Source: Diadophis punctatus similis
Lineage: Eukaryota; Chordata; Lepidosauria; Squamata; Dipsadidae
Assembly: GCA_023053685.1 (NCBI GenBank)
Contig: JALIGW010000014.1
Location: 17,331,308 to 17,395,307, forward strand
DNA: 64,000 bases
Reading direction: 5' to 3'
Shown: positions 47,161 to 57,811 of the stretch, in pieces
How the letters are laid out: each line of letters starts with the position of its first letter
Position numbering within the stretch: position 1 is the first letter of the stretch
Translations under genes and position numbers: made by a program
The notes under the pieces: generated by a model
The model's database searches: none
Told to the model about the DNA's origin: nothing
The model's input: the letters and a program-made list of their open reading frames with translations, nothing else

Positions 47161-47543
47161 CCGTGATGGCGAACCTATGGCACGGGTGCCACAAGTGGCA
47201 CGCGGAGCCATATCGGTGGGCATGCGAGCTCAGGTCCGGCGTGCATGTGTGCACCAGCCGGCTGATTTTCGGGCCTTCTGGGCCCACTGGGAGTCGGGAA
47301 ACAGGCTGTTTCCAGCCTCCAGAGGGGGTGGGGAAGGCTGTTTTCGCCCTCCCCAGGCTCCTAGAAAGGCTCTGGAGCCTGGGGAGAGCGAAAAATGGGC
47401 ATGCCATTGCATGCTGGGAGCAGGGGGGTCATGCGTGCATGTGCGGGGTTGCATGGAATTATGAGTGTGGGCACGCACACACGTGATCCCCCGCATTCCC
47501 CCCCCCTTTTGGCACGCGAACCAAAAAAGGTTTGCCATCACTG
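47161..47543. mobile_element. hAT-like element between inverted CR1 ends
   Basis: The ends are CCGTGATGGCGAACC and GGTTTGCCATCACTG. The left flank ATATAGGG and right flank TCCTATAC are inverted relative to each other because the surrounding CR1 pieces are on opposite strands. Confidence 0.82.
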
Positions 47544-47837
47544 TCCTATACCATCTCAGACAAACGGATGTCCAGTCTCTTCTTAAAAGCCTCCAATGAT
47601 GGAAAACCCACGATTTCTGGAGGCAACTTCTGTTCCACTGGTTAATTGTTCTCACTGTTAGGAAGCTTCTCCTTAATTCCAGGTTGCTTCTCTCCTTGAT
47701 TAGGTTCCATCCGTTGCTTCTTGTCCTGCCCTCTGGTGCTTTGGAGAATAAATTTACACCCACTTCTTTGTGGCAACCCCTCAAATACTGGAACACTGCT
47801 ATCCTATCACCCCTAGTCCTTTTTTCACTCATCAAGA
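47544..47837 (-). mobile_element. CR1 LINE 3' fragment, minus strand
   Basis: The minus strand encodes RIAVFQYLRGCHKEVGVNLF and LELRRSFLTVRTINQW. It starts at the same CR1 position where the plus-strand fragment stops. Confidence 0.88.
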
Positions 47838-48574
47838 GATGAAGTTGGGATGGCTATAACTGGAAGAGCAGATCTCCTGTGACTTGCTATCTTCATTTTC
47901 TTAATTAGCTTACAGCAATTTTCACAGGGAAAAAGTTGCTATACGTGAGATTTCATTACTGCAACCAATTGAAGTTGCTTATTAGATTTTCCATGATGCT
48001 CGTCCAACAGTGTCCCCACTTTGCTCTGACCATCTTCTTCCTTCCTTCTTCCCCAGCATCAGAGCCTTTTCCCAGACAGCTCAGTCTTCACATCATGTGT
48101 CCAAAGTAAAATAATTTGAGCCTGGCCATTTGTGCCGTGAGTGAAAACTCTGGGTTGATTTTTTTCAATGACCCATCAGGTTTTTTTCCTTGGTTGTCCA
48201 TTGTATTCTTGGAGTCTTCTCCAACATTCAAAGACCTCAATACTCTTCCTAGCCTGCTTCTTAAAATTCAACTTCTACTTCCATAGAGCGTCACAGGCTT
48301 ATCCAATTCTGAACTTTGTAAGTATAGACACATCACAGCATTTGAATATCTTTTCCAAGGCCTTTGTGGCTGCTCTACCAAGTGCTAGTCTGCTGTGCGT
48401 TTCATAGAATCATATTTCTTGACTGCTCATTCATTTACTGTTGATGGTCCTAGGAGGCAGGTGCTCTGCACCACTTCAAAATGTCAGTTCCAAGATTGGT
48501 TGGTCAGTTCCAAACTAATGTTGTCATTAGTTTGGGTTTCTTTATATTTAAGGTTAGTCCCATTTTCATCGAAC
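47838..48574. other. EFNB1 5' flank, unrecognised block
   Basis: No exon or repeat is recognised. Confidence 0.35.
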
Positions 48575-49620
48575 CATGGGGCTGAAAGGAACCTTGAGGT
48601 CTCCTATTCAAACAATTGCCCAAGGAAGGAGTCCTCCTATCATCTCAAACAAATGGTGGCTCAGTGGTTAGAATGCAGTACTGCAGGCTACATCTGCTGA
48701 TTGCTGGCTACCTGCAATTTGGCAGTTCAAATCTCACCAGGCTCAAGGTTGACTCAGCCTTCCATCTTTCAGAGGTGGGTAAAATGAGGACCCAGATTGT
48801 TGGGGGCAAGAGGCTGAACTCTGTAAATCGTTTACAGAGGGCTGTAAAGCACTCTGAAGCGGTATATAAGTCAGTGCTATTACTATTGCTATTTCCTTGA
48901 AACCTCCTGCAATGCAGCACCCACAACTCCAGGAGGCAATCAGTTCCATTCATTAATTGTTCTTATTGTTAGGAAATTGCTTCTTATTTCCAGGCTCTCT
49001 CTGATGAACTTCCACCCATTGATTCTTGTCCTGCCCCCTGGTGCTATGGAGAATAAATTGACCCCCTCTTCCCTGTGAAAGCTATATCTGGTCTCACCAA
49101 TCCTTCTCTTTGTTAAGCTAAACATACCTAGTTCCCTTAGCTTTTCATTGTACACTTCAGTTCCAGATTCCATACTGTTTTTATTGCTCTTCTCTGCACT
49201 CTTTCTAGGATCTCAACATATTTTTGTATCGTGGTGACCAGTACTGGATGCAGTATTCCAAGTTTGGTCTCAGCAGTGCAGTATAAAGTCATACTAACAC
49301 TCCACCTGACCTCGATACTATTCTTCTGTTGATGCAGACTAGAAGGGTATTGGCTCTTTTTGCACACTGTTGGCTCATAACTAAGTGGCTGTTCACTAGA
49401 TCCCTCTCATAGTTGCTACCATTGAGCTAGGTACCACCTATTATATGCCTGTCTATGTATAAGACCTTACTTTTCTCATCACTGAATAGCATTTTCTTGG
49501 AGAGGGCCCAATGCTCAACCCTATCACAATCCTTCTGGACCTTGAGCCTATCTTCTAAAGTTTGACGGTTTTCTCTAGCTTGGTGTCATCTGCAAATTTG
49601 ATGAGCTGCAGGTGTCGATG
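48575..49620 (-). pseudogene. CR1 LINE 3' region interrupted by a SINE
   Basis: The minus strand encodes YVEILERVQRRAIKTVW, LRELGMFSLTKRRIGE and EEGVNLFSIAPGGRTR, the end of CR1 ORF2. At the 49.5-kb end the frame is broken by stops. A Sauria-type SINE lies at 48655-48893 inside the 3' UTR. Confidence 0.85.
48655..48893 (+). mobile_element. Sauria-type SINE nested in CR1
   Basis: GTGGCTCAGTGGTTAGAATG to AAGCGGTATATAAGTCAGTG. CR1 sequence resumes directly after it. Confidence 0.87.
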
Positions 49621-50441
49621 TGAACAGCAGTGAACAGAACAACTCTATTCAAAGAGTTTCCTTGCCGGGCAAAAGGTGAGACCTCAGAAATAGCAGCCAG
49701 CTGCCTGCAGAGAGATTTATGTAGCTCTTTTGCCTTCAAACGTTGTTGGAAACAATGTTCGGAATTCCAGCTTGTGACTCTTGCTCCCATATTTCCTTGC
49801 TTTTCAACCCTTTACGATTGGACCTGCCGACTACCTGATTTGGTTCTTGATTCCTGCAATGAGTTGGACCACTCTATTGCTGCTTGAACTTTAAGTGGAC
49901 TTACATGGGCAAGCACTCTGCACAGAACTTGATTTACAATCTTCTCTACTGTCACCTGCTTATCTAGTAAATAGCTCCTTAGCAACTTTGTATGTGTGTC
50001 TGCAACCTGAGACAGAGCACACACTTTTGGAAAAATTGTAGTCCTCCAGGTCTGTGTGTCCATAATGAGCATCCCATCAATTTCAGTGATTCCTCTTACC
50101 TTAACATTTGCCTTCCTGCATTAGTATCCCTGAGTGCCCCTATTTCCATACATGTAGGAGAAAAGCAGGCAGAGCTGGGGGGGGGGAGTTAAATGCGTCA
50201 TCAGCTTAGAGTCATTACGTACCCACAAACAGTCCAAGTTCAACTCATCTTGAAGAGGCTTGAGCAATAAATCTTCTGAATTGCAAGTGAATGTGTACTC
50301 TCCTGATCCTTTGAGCCTGGCAACACCGTGCATTTGGGTAGAAACATCTGTGGTTTTGCACAATATTGCAGGTCATGTCCTGCAAAATTCTAAGCATCGC
50401 CTGCCCTCCTGGTTTTCCCATTGTGGTCTATTTTTCTAGTC
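49621..50441. other. EFNB1 5' flank, unrecognised block
   Basis: No exon or repeat is recognised. Confidence 0.35.
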
Positions 50442-50504
50442 CAGAGGTCTTCAAACTTGGCAACTTTAAAACTTGTGGACTTCAACTCCCAGAATTCTGG
50501 GAAT

Positions 50505-50575
<71 letters not shown>

Positions 50576-50671
50576 TTATTCAAATTTATATGCCGCCCAT
50601 CTCCCAAGGGACTCTGGGAGTTGGGCGGCATATAAATTGAAGTCCACAAAGTTGCCAAGTTTGAGGACGCG
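50442..50671. mobile_element. Palindromic hAT-type MITE split by a LINE 3' end
   Basis: The left arm (CAGAGGTCTTCAAACTTGG) and right arm (AAGTTGCCAAGTTTGAGGAC) carry TTCTAGTC duplications. Between them sit an (ATTT)n tract (50502-50577) and a minus-strand LINE 3' end, TTATATGCCGCCCATCTCCC and GGGCGGCATATAAATT. Confidence 0.85.
50502..50577. repeat. (ATTT)n microsatellite
   Basis: About 19 units, probably grown from the AAAT tail of the inserted LINE 3' end. Confidence 0.97.
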
Positions 50672-51009
50672 TTCTAGTCATTGCCTGTCTTCCATTTGGG
50701 ACTCTAGTTAAACCCCATCTGAAGAGATTGGTGAAGCCTTGCCAAACACCAAAATTGAATTCTGCCTCTGCCCAGAAGTTCTTGGTGAAGGAAGTGTTTG
50801 CCTTTGGCAGGACTGATTTTTTAAAATTATTACTTACGATCCCAGTTCCTCCATCTTTCTGTCCAAGGCCTTAGGGTCTCCAGAGAGACTTTTCCCCCAC
50901 ATACACACAATCTCTCGAGCCATTTCATTCATCCTGACATGAATGAAAACAAAGGATGGTGAAGGATGGATTTCAATACCTCAGTGTACAGAACAGAACA
51001 GAACAGAAC

Positions 51010-51335
51010 AGAACAGAATTGAGCTGGATGGGGACATTGGAGATCCCGCTTGAGCAGCCTCCTGCTCAAGCGGGAGATCCTATACCATTTCAGATAAATG
51101 GCTATCCAGTCTCTTCTTAAAAAGCTCCAGTGATGGAGCACCCACAACTTCAGGTGGCAAGCTCTTCCACTGGTTAATTGTCCTCACTGTCAGGAAGTTT
51201 CTCCTTAATTCTAGGTTGCTTCTTGCCTTGATTAGTTTCCATCCATCATTTCTTGTCTTGCCTTCCGGTGCTTCGGAAAATAAGTTGACCTCCTTCTTCT
51301 TTGTGTCAGCCCCTCAAATATTGGAATACTTTGTT
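51010..51335 (-). mobile_element. CR1 LINE 3' end
   Basis: Antisense GAGCTGGATGGGGACATTGG to CTTGCCTTCCGGTGCTTCGG is collinear with 39438-39750. A (GAACA)n run lies just before it at 50994-51017. Confidence 0.82.
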
Positions 51336-51387
51336 ATCGCTAAACTGTTGTTATCTCTTTTATTAATATTGCTGTTATCTCTTAGGA

Positions 51388-51462
51388 TAGTGTTTCTCAA
51401 CTTTGGCAAGTTTAAGATGGGTGGACTTCAACTCCCAGAATTCCCCAGCCAGCACAACTTGT
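51388..51462. mobile_element. Half copy of the palindromic MITE
   Basis: The left arm TAGTGTTTCTCAACTTTGG to GAATTCCCCAGCCAGC remains. The flanks are TCTTAGGA on both sides. Confidence 0.82.
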
Positions 51463-51593
51463 CTTAGGATACAAATACCTGAAAGACAGCAAATTTCCCA
51501 AGAGGTCTCAGAGGGTTGTTCCTCTTCCCCAGAAATCACCCTCCTCCCCACACAAGGTGCTCTTCTGTGACCGGCGGCTCTGGGGGTTCTGAG

Positions 51594-51841
51594 CAGAGGT
51601 GGGTTTCAGCAGGTTCTGACCTGTTCTGGAGAACCGGTAATGGAAATTTTAAGTAGTTTGGAAAACCGGTAAATACCACCTCTGACTGGCCCCGCCCCCA
51701 TCTATTCTCTGCCTCCCGAGTCCCAGCTGATCAGGAGGAAATGGGGATTTTGCAGTATCCTTCCCCTGCCACGCCCACCAAGCCACGCCCACCAAGCCAC
51801 GCCCACATAACCTGTAGGAAAAAAACTGAATCCCACCACTG
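51594..51841. mobile_element. hAT-like element, GGTGGGTTTCAGC family
   Basis: The ends are CAGAGGTGGGTTTCAGC and CTGAATCCCACCACTG. The flanks are GTTCTGAG on both sides. It contains three CCACGCCCACCAAG-type repeats. Confidence 0.9.
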
Positions 51842-51849
51842 GTTCTGAG

Positions 51850-52604
51850 GTCCCTGGGCGGGCAGCCAGCGGTGCTCTGTCTTGTTCTGAGGCCAGCTTT
51901 GGTCCTGCGGCTCTTGAAGAAAGCTTGAGTGGCTCTGAGATTGAATACCTCCTTGCCTTCATTCTTTGCATCACCTGCTTCCTGGATATTCCCCTTCACT
52001 GGGGCTCCCTTTTCTGCCCCTCCAGGAGCCTCTCGGCTTTTCTGGTGCACCCAGGTATAGAAACTCACTCAATCAAATCTTCCTTATAGTCAGCCACCAG
52101 TGAAGTGAGAAGTGTCAGAATAATGGAAGCAGATGAACTAAAATATTGTAAGGGGAAATAAGTACACTTTTAAAAGCTCAACAAAAAATGAGTTGGTATA
52201 GTATAAAGATTATGAAACAAAATCTAAAATTACTAGATTTTCTAAAGTATGCAGATGGTGAAATAACTTAAGCTTTGGCTTAGTAATTGTAACTACTTTA
52301 AAAACTTAAAAGATAATCCAAGGGATAAACAAATACAAACCTATTATGAAAATGATGTCCAGAAGATTAACTCATATCAAACAGCAAGGGTTATTGGACA
52401 AAATTTAGTTACTTTCCTGAAAATTATTTCTAAGGTATCTGCTAAGAGGAAGACAAAGAACTGGCATTCTACTTTTCACAACTGGAGGGTAAGAGTTGTA
52501 TAATTAATATTTTGCACCAATGAGTATACAAAACACAGTAGATGAGAAATTAGGCATTTAAATCAAGTTCTCACAGTGAATATGGCCAAAAGCATTTTAT
52601 GGAG
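51850..52604. other. EFNB1 5' flank, AT-rich, unrecognised
   Basis: The 52180-52300 part (TAGATTTTCTAAAGTATGCA and nearby) could be a degraded LINE, but I cannot confirm it. Confidence 0.3.
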
Positions 52605-52865
52605 ATATAGAATACAGAATAAGAGAGTTGGAAGGGACTTTGGAGATCTTCTAGTCCAAACCCCTATTCAAGCAAGAAATCTTATATCATTCCTGACAAA
52701 TGGCTATTCAAACTCTTCTTAAAAACCTCCAGTGATGGAGCACCCACAACTTCTGATTAATTGTTCTCACTCTCAGGAAATTTCTCCTTCGTTCTAGACT
52801 AAATTTCTCCTTGATAAGTTTTCATCTGTTAGTTTCTATTCTGCCCTTCCCAAACCTCTGAGCAG
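52605..52865 (-). mobile_element. CR1 LINE 3' end, diverged
   Basis: Antisense AGAGTTGGAAGGGACTTTGG, CTTATATCATTCCTGACAAA and CTCCAGTGATGGAGCACCCA match the CR1 3' region. Confidence 0.78.
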
Positions 52866-53704
52866 AGCCAGATGTTACTTCTAGCTGGTGGTCTTGAGGT
52901 GCAGCCCATCTCTCTCTAGAAGCCCTTCCTGTAGATAGGGTCATCCACACGGTCCGAATGGCACCATCCTTTGAGCTGGCAACTTCCTTCTAAAATCCTG
53001 TTACTTCATTGGATGTTGACCTTCAGTTGGAAGTCTAGCTGAGATCAACACCTGTGCTCCTAACTCTTTGGCTATGCTGCCTAGTTGGTCATAGTCCACT
53101 GAAATGGTTTTTCAGGTTCTTAGTTGATCATTTATCCCAACATGAAAGAGGAGAATAATGTGTGGGCTTGATCATTTTCTCAGTCACATCTTTAATCTAA
53201 GACAACACACTTTCCTTAAGAAATTGTCTAATCTAAGGCTCTCTACAAAGCTGCCTTTCTGGGTGTCGCCACAGGAAGCTTTTTTTCTTCAAATGATTTT
53301 TATTGCATTTTTACAATTTAACAAATACTCACAACTTTTGCAAAACTGTGCACATTTACATTCCATAACATTCAAATTCAAATATATTTTATACATTTTA
53401 ACTATACATTTTAATTCTACTTCTATGCATCTTAATTCTACTTCTATTTTATCTCTTTGTTCTCTTTTTCCTATTCTCGATCCAGTCGTACCACTTCTCC
53501 CATATTGTATACTATTCCGAGTCTATTTGACCTTTCAATTCAATTGTCAGTCTATCTATTTCAGCATATTCCAATGTTTTTTTTTATTACTAAATCTTCA
53601 GAGGGTATGTTTGTGTTTCTCCAACATTGCACTAAATACCAGGGATATATCATAAAAATTCTCTTTTAAATTATAATTTAATGCAAAATTTAAACCCTTC
53701 GTCC
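52866..53704. other. EFNB1 5' flank, AT-rich, unrecognised
   Basis: 53285-53660 is a T-rich stretch with repeated TTCTACTTCTAT-like segments. It may be antisense 3' sequence of a LINE. Nothing certain is seen. Confidence 0.3.
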
Positions 53705-53990
53705 ATGTATGTATAAGGCATGTCAAGTGAATGTTGGAAGTGTAAAACTAAAGAAGGGACTTTTTATCATCTATGGTGGACATGTGATAAAGCAAAAAAA
53801 AATTGGAGTATGATTCACACTCTAATACAGAAAATCCTGAAAATGGAGATAGAAATGAAACCAGCATTTTTCCTTTTGGGACTAATGGAAAAAGAACTGG
53901 AGAAAAAAAAATTGGAATTTTGTTTTGTAGACTTTGGTTTCTACTCCTTCCGTGTAGAGATTGGCCTTAATGGGGGACACAGGTGAACCC
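53705..53990 (+). pseudogene. L1-like LINE ORF2 C-terminal fragment
   Basis: The frame encodes CWKCKTKEGTFYHLWWTC, with KKNWSMIHTLIQKILKMEI and FFLLGL after it. This is the Cys-rich C-terminal segment of L1 ORF2 (CxxC...H...C pattern). The 5' part is missing. Confidence 0.85.
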
Positions 53991-54210
53991 GTGGCACAGC
54001 CGTGTTTTTGTCTGTAGAAACCTCTTTGTATTTAAAATAGGTAGTGGTCAGGCAGAGGTCCAGCATGGCACATATGTGGTCTGGGCTGAGGTTGTTCTGT
54101 CACCTACTGTGCTACCAGACTGCTACAAGAAGAAGAACTAGAGTCCAGCTGCCTTCTGAAAAGCATATTTGGAACAACCATGGCCTGGATGATTGAGAAT
54201 CTCCATAGAC

Positions 54211-54346
54211 CAGTGTTTCCCAACCTTGGCAACTTGAAGATGTCTGGACTTCAACTCCCAGAATTCCCCAGCCAGCATTCGCTGGCTGGGGAATTCTGGG
54301 AGTTGAAGTCCAGACATCTTCAAGTTGCCAAGGTTGGGAAACACTG
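54211..54346. mobile_element. Palindromic hAT-type MITE, CAGTGTTTCC subtype
   Basis: Near-perfect palindrome around GCATTC, flanked by CCATAGAC on both sides. Confidence 0.93.
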
Positions 54347-54354
54347 CCATAGAC

Positions 54355-55286
54355 ATATAACAATGTTGTTAGACTCTTTCCTCATGGTTTTGATTTTCCT
54401 GGTACAAACATTTATTTTTTATTTTGTTTGTATTTCCACAGGAAGTAGAACAGAGTCATGTGTGTGCGCGTGTATGTGTGTTAAAGAATATGTAAAAACG
54501 AAGTCTATATTAAAAGTAGCAGGCATTTTATATATTTCACTTATACTTAAAAGTAGGCTGATAACTAAAAATGAGTCTTTTGCTCCCTCTTGTGGTTAAC
54601 GCCAAATTAGCACATTAAGTAGGACCAATCAATGTTGTTGGAGGGTTGCAGCTGTTTGTAGGGCAGTAATAAACAAAATAGAAAAAAAGAACCAAACAAA
54701 GGAGATCACAAAAAGGAGGTAATCATTCAACTCACAGATGGATTTACTGTCACCAAAAAGAGAGCAGTGTCTCTCGTTCTCTTGCCCTTTCTTTTTTATT
54801 ATAGCCCTGCTCGTATTTTAGCAACTGCTGGTTGATGAAATTCCAGAGAGCCACCACGGCCTGTCGCCATTCTGAGATCTTCCTCCTCCTCCTCCTCCTC
54901 CTCCTCCTCCTCCTCCTCCTCCTCCTCCTCCTCCTCCTCCTCCTCCTCCTCCTCCTCCTCCATCCTTAGGAAACTTAGGGGGCTCCTTGGGGAGAGAAAG
55001 TAACAGATGTGGGGCAGCTTCAAACATGGGCAGGGGTTGGAATGTCCCTCAGTGTCCACCAGAGCCAAGCAATGGGGAGGGGGCGATGGAAGATTCCCAG
55101 CCTCCCACTAGAGTCCGGGGGGGGGGGGGGAGGTGCCTGTGGAGATTCTCAGTCATCCAGGTCCTAGTTGTCTTAAAGGTGCTTTTTTTCTTCAAAACCA
55201 ACCAAAGTTTGTTTTTTCCTTGTGGAAGAAGACAATGTTTCACTTCTCATCCAAGAAGCTTCATCAGTTCTAATGATGGTGTAATG
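54355..55286. other. EFNB1 5' flank with a (TCC)n tract
   Basis: A pure TCC run lies at 54880-54961 and a G homopolymer near 55119-55130. The rest is unrecognised. The frame coding poly-Glu on the minus strand is the simple repeat. Confidence 0.5.
54880..54961. repeat. (TCC)n microsatellite
   Basis: About 27 units of pure pyrimidine on this strand, a sequence type that can form triplex DNA. Confidence 0.97.
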
Positions 55287-55720
55287 CAGTGATGGCGAAC
55301 CTATGGCACGCGTGCCACAGGTGGCATGCGGAGCCACATCTGCCAGCATGCGAGCCGTTGCCCTAGCTCAGCTCCAGTGTGCATGTGCACTCCGGCCATC
55401 TAATTTTCGGCTCGCACAGAGACTCTAGGAGGGTGTTTTCGGCTTCCGGAGGGCCTCCGGCGGGCGGGGAAAGGCGTTTTCACCCTCCCCAAGCTCCAGG
55501 GAAGCCTCTGGAGCCTGGGGAGGATGAAAAACGGGCCTACTAGGCCCACCAGAACTTGGGAAATGGGCCGTTTCTGGCCTCCAGAGGACCTCCAGGGTGG
55601 TGGGGGAGGCCATTTTCACCCTCCCCAGGGATTGAATTATGGTGTGGGCACTCACGCATGCGCGATAGCGCGCGAGCACGCTCTTTCGGCACCCGAGGAA
55701 AAAAAGGTTCGCCATCACTG
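55287..55720. mobile_element. hAT-like element, GATGGCGAACC family
   Basis: The ends are CAGTGATGGCGAACC and GGTTCGCCATCACTG. The flanks are GTGTAATG on both sides. The GC-rich interior has inverted CTCCCCAGGCTCC-type blocks like the copies at 38876 and 47161. Confidence 0.92.
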
Positions 55721-56468
55721 GTGTAATGGAAGGACAGGTACTGTATCTATCCATAGGTTAAGGTGACCAGATTTTTTTTAAAAAAATCAGGACACCATTG
55801 ACAGGGGGGGGGTTTCTAGGGGAGCCGCCATGAGTTTTGCCCTCTGTGCATGCGCAGAGGGCAAAGAACGCCAATCCTTCAAACAGCTGTCAGCAACCTC
55901 TCCTGAGGATATCCCCCCCCGGCTGCCTTTACGCGCCCTCCCTTCTTCCTAGGAGCTTTCGCAGTCCTCGCTGGCCAAAGAGAGGCATCTAGGAAACCTG
56001 GCACAGTCCCGCCGGCTCGGCTTCCTGAAGTGCTCGAATTCCTTCTCCGTGCCCTCTGGCTGGCTGAGCGCGTGGAGGGGGTGGGAGCGAGGGCGGCGGC
56101 GGCGGCGGCGTGGGGGGGAACGGGATGGACGGAGGAGCCTCTGAAGTGGGTGGGGGTGGGTGCGTGTGCGCGGGAGGGGGGGGGAGGTTGGAGCCCGGGC
56201 GGAGGGAGGGTGCGCGCTGAGGAGAAAAAAAGTAACTTGTAAGCGTGTGAGCCAGGGAGAAAAGGGGGAGGAGGAGGAAAGTTCCCCGGGTGTCTCCTGC
56301 CCGTGCTGCGCCCCGCTTCCGAAGAGCTCTGGGGACAGGACCCGCCCCTCTCTCTCCTTCCTCACCCCCCTCCTCTCGCGTCTTTGCCCCGCGAGTTGCC
56401 TCTTTCAAATCCTTTCTTAAAACAACCCTTAACAGCCACCGCCAGCCTACTTGGAATTTTGTTTTGTT

Positions 56469-56687
56469 TCACACCAGCTCTTCCGCCAGCTTCCAGCCGC
56501 CGCCGGAGGAGTCAACGCGGGACGCCCGCCCGCCGCCAACGCCGCCCATGGCCGGCCCGAGCTGAGAGGCCTGCTGCTGCTGCTGCCGCTGCCCCTGCGG
56601 CTGGGCCCCCAGTCCCGGCTGCCCCGGCGGCGGGAAGGCTGCGGTGGCGGCCCCGGCCAGCTGAGCCAGCGCCGGCCCGAGGGCCAT
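56469..56687 (-). pseudogene. Possible captured first exon, Pro/Gln-rich N-terminus
   Basis: A minus-strand frame begins at an ATG in strong context (AAGATGG, 56685-56687) and reads MALGPALAQLAGAATAAFP, then a Gln-rich stretch and GGGWKLAEELV before a stop. CTG|GTGTGA near the end could be a donor. The composition resembles the disordered N-terminus of a nuclear protein, but I do not recognise the gene. It lies inside element 1, on the same strand as the TRUB2-like motif, with about 70 bp between them. Confidence 0.4.
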
Positions 56688-56755
56688 CTTGGATGCGATT
56701 CCTTCGCTCGGCCCGCCCCGCCCACCGCGACGCCGGCCGTTTCGAGAGGGCGGGG

Positions 56756-56827
56756 CTGCATCAGGCGCCTCTTCACCGCCCTCCAGTGCATACCCGGCGG
56801 CTTGTAGACCGCGAAGAGCCCTTGCAA
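56756..56827 (-). pseudogene. TRUB2: Captured TRUB2-like first-exon fragment
   Basis: The minus-strand translation LQGLFAVYKPPGMHW followed by RAVKRRLM matches the N-terminal motif of TruB-family pseudouridine synthase 2 (GLFAVYKPPG..W), a mitochondrial RNA-modifying enzyme. The usual start codon just upstream is absent, similarity ends after about 24 residues, and the piece lies between the termini of a DNA transposon with its own target duplication. I read it as a copied exon fragment, not a working gene. Chance similarity is possible given the short length, though the motif is distinctive. Confidence 0.62.
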
Positions 56828-57027
56828 AGCCGTTCCCGCCCAAAGTTTAACTCCTCCCCCCAATCTCGCACGCCGCCCTTTCAGGCCGATTTTTTGAAAG
56901 AATGCCCTAGTCGAGCATTCTTTCAAAAAATCGGGACTTTTTAGAGGACGGGCGGGACGCGGGACAAAGCATTCAAAAGCGGGTCTGTCCCGCCAAAATC
57001 GGGACGTCTGGTCACCTTACCATAGGT

Positions 57028-57339
57028 ATGTATACGTACCAGTACCTATCCTTCCATCCCTCTGCCATCAGAACTGAGGAAGCTTCTTGAATGAGAAGTT
57101 AAATGTTGTTTTTTTCCCTCGTTCATCAAGGAAATAACAATCCAGTTGCCTTTTGAAGTGGGGGGGGGAGTGCCTTTGAGACAAGTGGGGGATGATTCTT
57201 CAGCCTCCCACCAGAGTTTAAGCAAGCGAGGGAAGATCCTCCAGCCTCCCATCGGTGGCCAATAGGCAAGCTCCTTGGGGTTGGGCAATTCCCAAAGCCC
57301 TCAGGAGTGGCATAGGATGCCGCACCTTCTCCTGGTCGC
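57028..57339. other. EFNB1 5' flank, unrecognised block
   Basis: No exon or repeat is recognised. Confidence 0.3.
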
Positions 57340-57811
57340 CCTCTTGTTGAAAGTCAGAAGAGGGAGGACGGTTTCTTAGGAAAGCCCTACATGGCTTAGG
57401 ACCAGGTTACCTCCGGGACCGCATTCTGCCTCATACTTCCCTCCAACCGGTTAGGTCCCACAGAGTGGGTCTCCTCCAGGTCCCGTCAGCCAAACAATGC
57501 CGACTGGCGGGGCCTAGGGGGAGGGCCTTCTCTGTGGGGGGCCCTGTTCTCTGGAACCAACTTCCCCCAGAGATCCGAATTATCCCCACCCTGCTGGCCT
57601 TCCGGAAAGCCTGACATTAAGACATGGCTCTTCCTGCAGGCAGGGGTCTGAGACAATTTTATATCCGAGATCTCCCCCTGTATATATGTTGTTGGACGTC
57701 TTTTTTAACTTTTTAAAACTGTTTTTAAATAAGTTTATTGTTTAATGTTCTCTTAAAATGTTGTACGCCGCCCTGAGTCCTTAGGGAGTAGGGCGGCATA
57801 GAAGAACCTAA

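Larger units (their letters stand above)
55759..57019 (-). mobile_element. 1.26-kb TIR element carrying captured gene 5' ends (element 1)
   Basis: The element runs from TAAGGTGACCAGAT to TCTGGTCACCTTA and is flanked by perfect 8-bp duplications CCATAGGT (55751-55758 and 57020-57027). The left end carries CAGGACACCATTGAC and a GC hairpin (55836-55865, TGTGCATGCGCA). The right end carries GTCCCGCCAAAATCGGGAC and an ATTCTTTCAAAAAATCG hairpin (56885-56935). Both ends match those of the element at 59109-60279, in the opposite orientation. The interior (55870-56880) is GC-rich and unlike that of the second element. No transposase is present. The superfamily is unclear: 8-bp duplications fit hAT, MULE or P. 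Confidence 0.88.

Noticed and set aside
53158..53655. Plus-strand frame of 165 codons
   Set aside because: It is T-rich and low in complexity, giving Phe/Leu/Ser-rich translation without a domain. It is likely repeat-derived.
814..54346. A CRISPR-like array from the recurring palindromes
   Set aside because: Copies are kilobases apart, each with its own target duplication, in vertebrate DNA. They are MITEs.
54799..55068. Frame with a poly-Glu or poly-Gly run
   Set aside because: It is the (TCC)n repeat read in different frames. The flanks have no conserved sequence.
55759..57019. A functional TRUB2 gene or bidirectional promoter in place
   Set aside because: The segment lies between TIRs with a perfect 8-bp duplication, has no start codon before the motif, and no downstream exons are seen on the minus strand.
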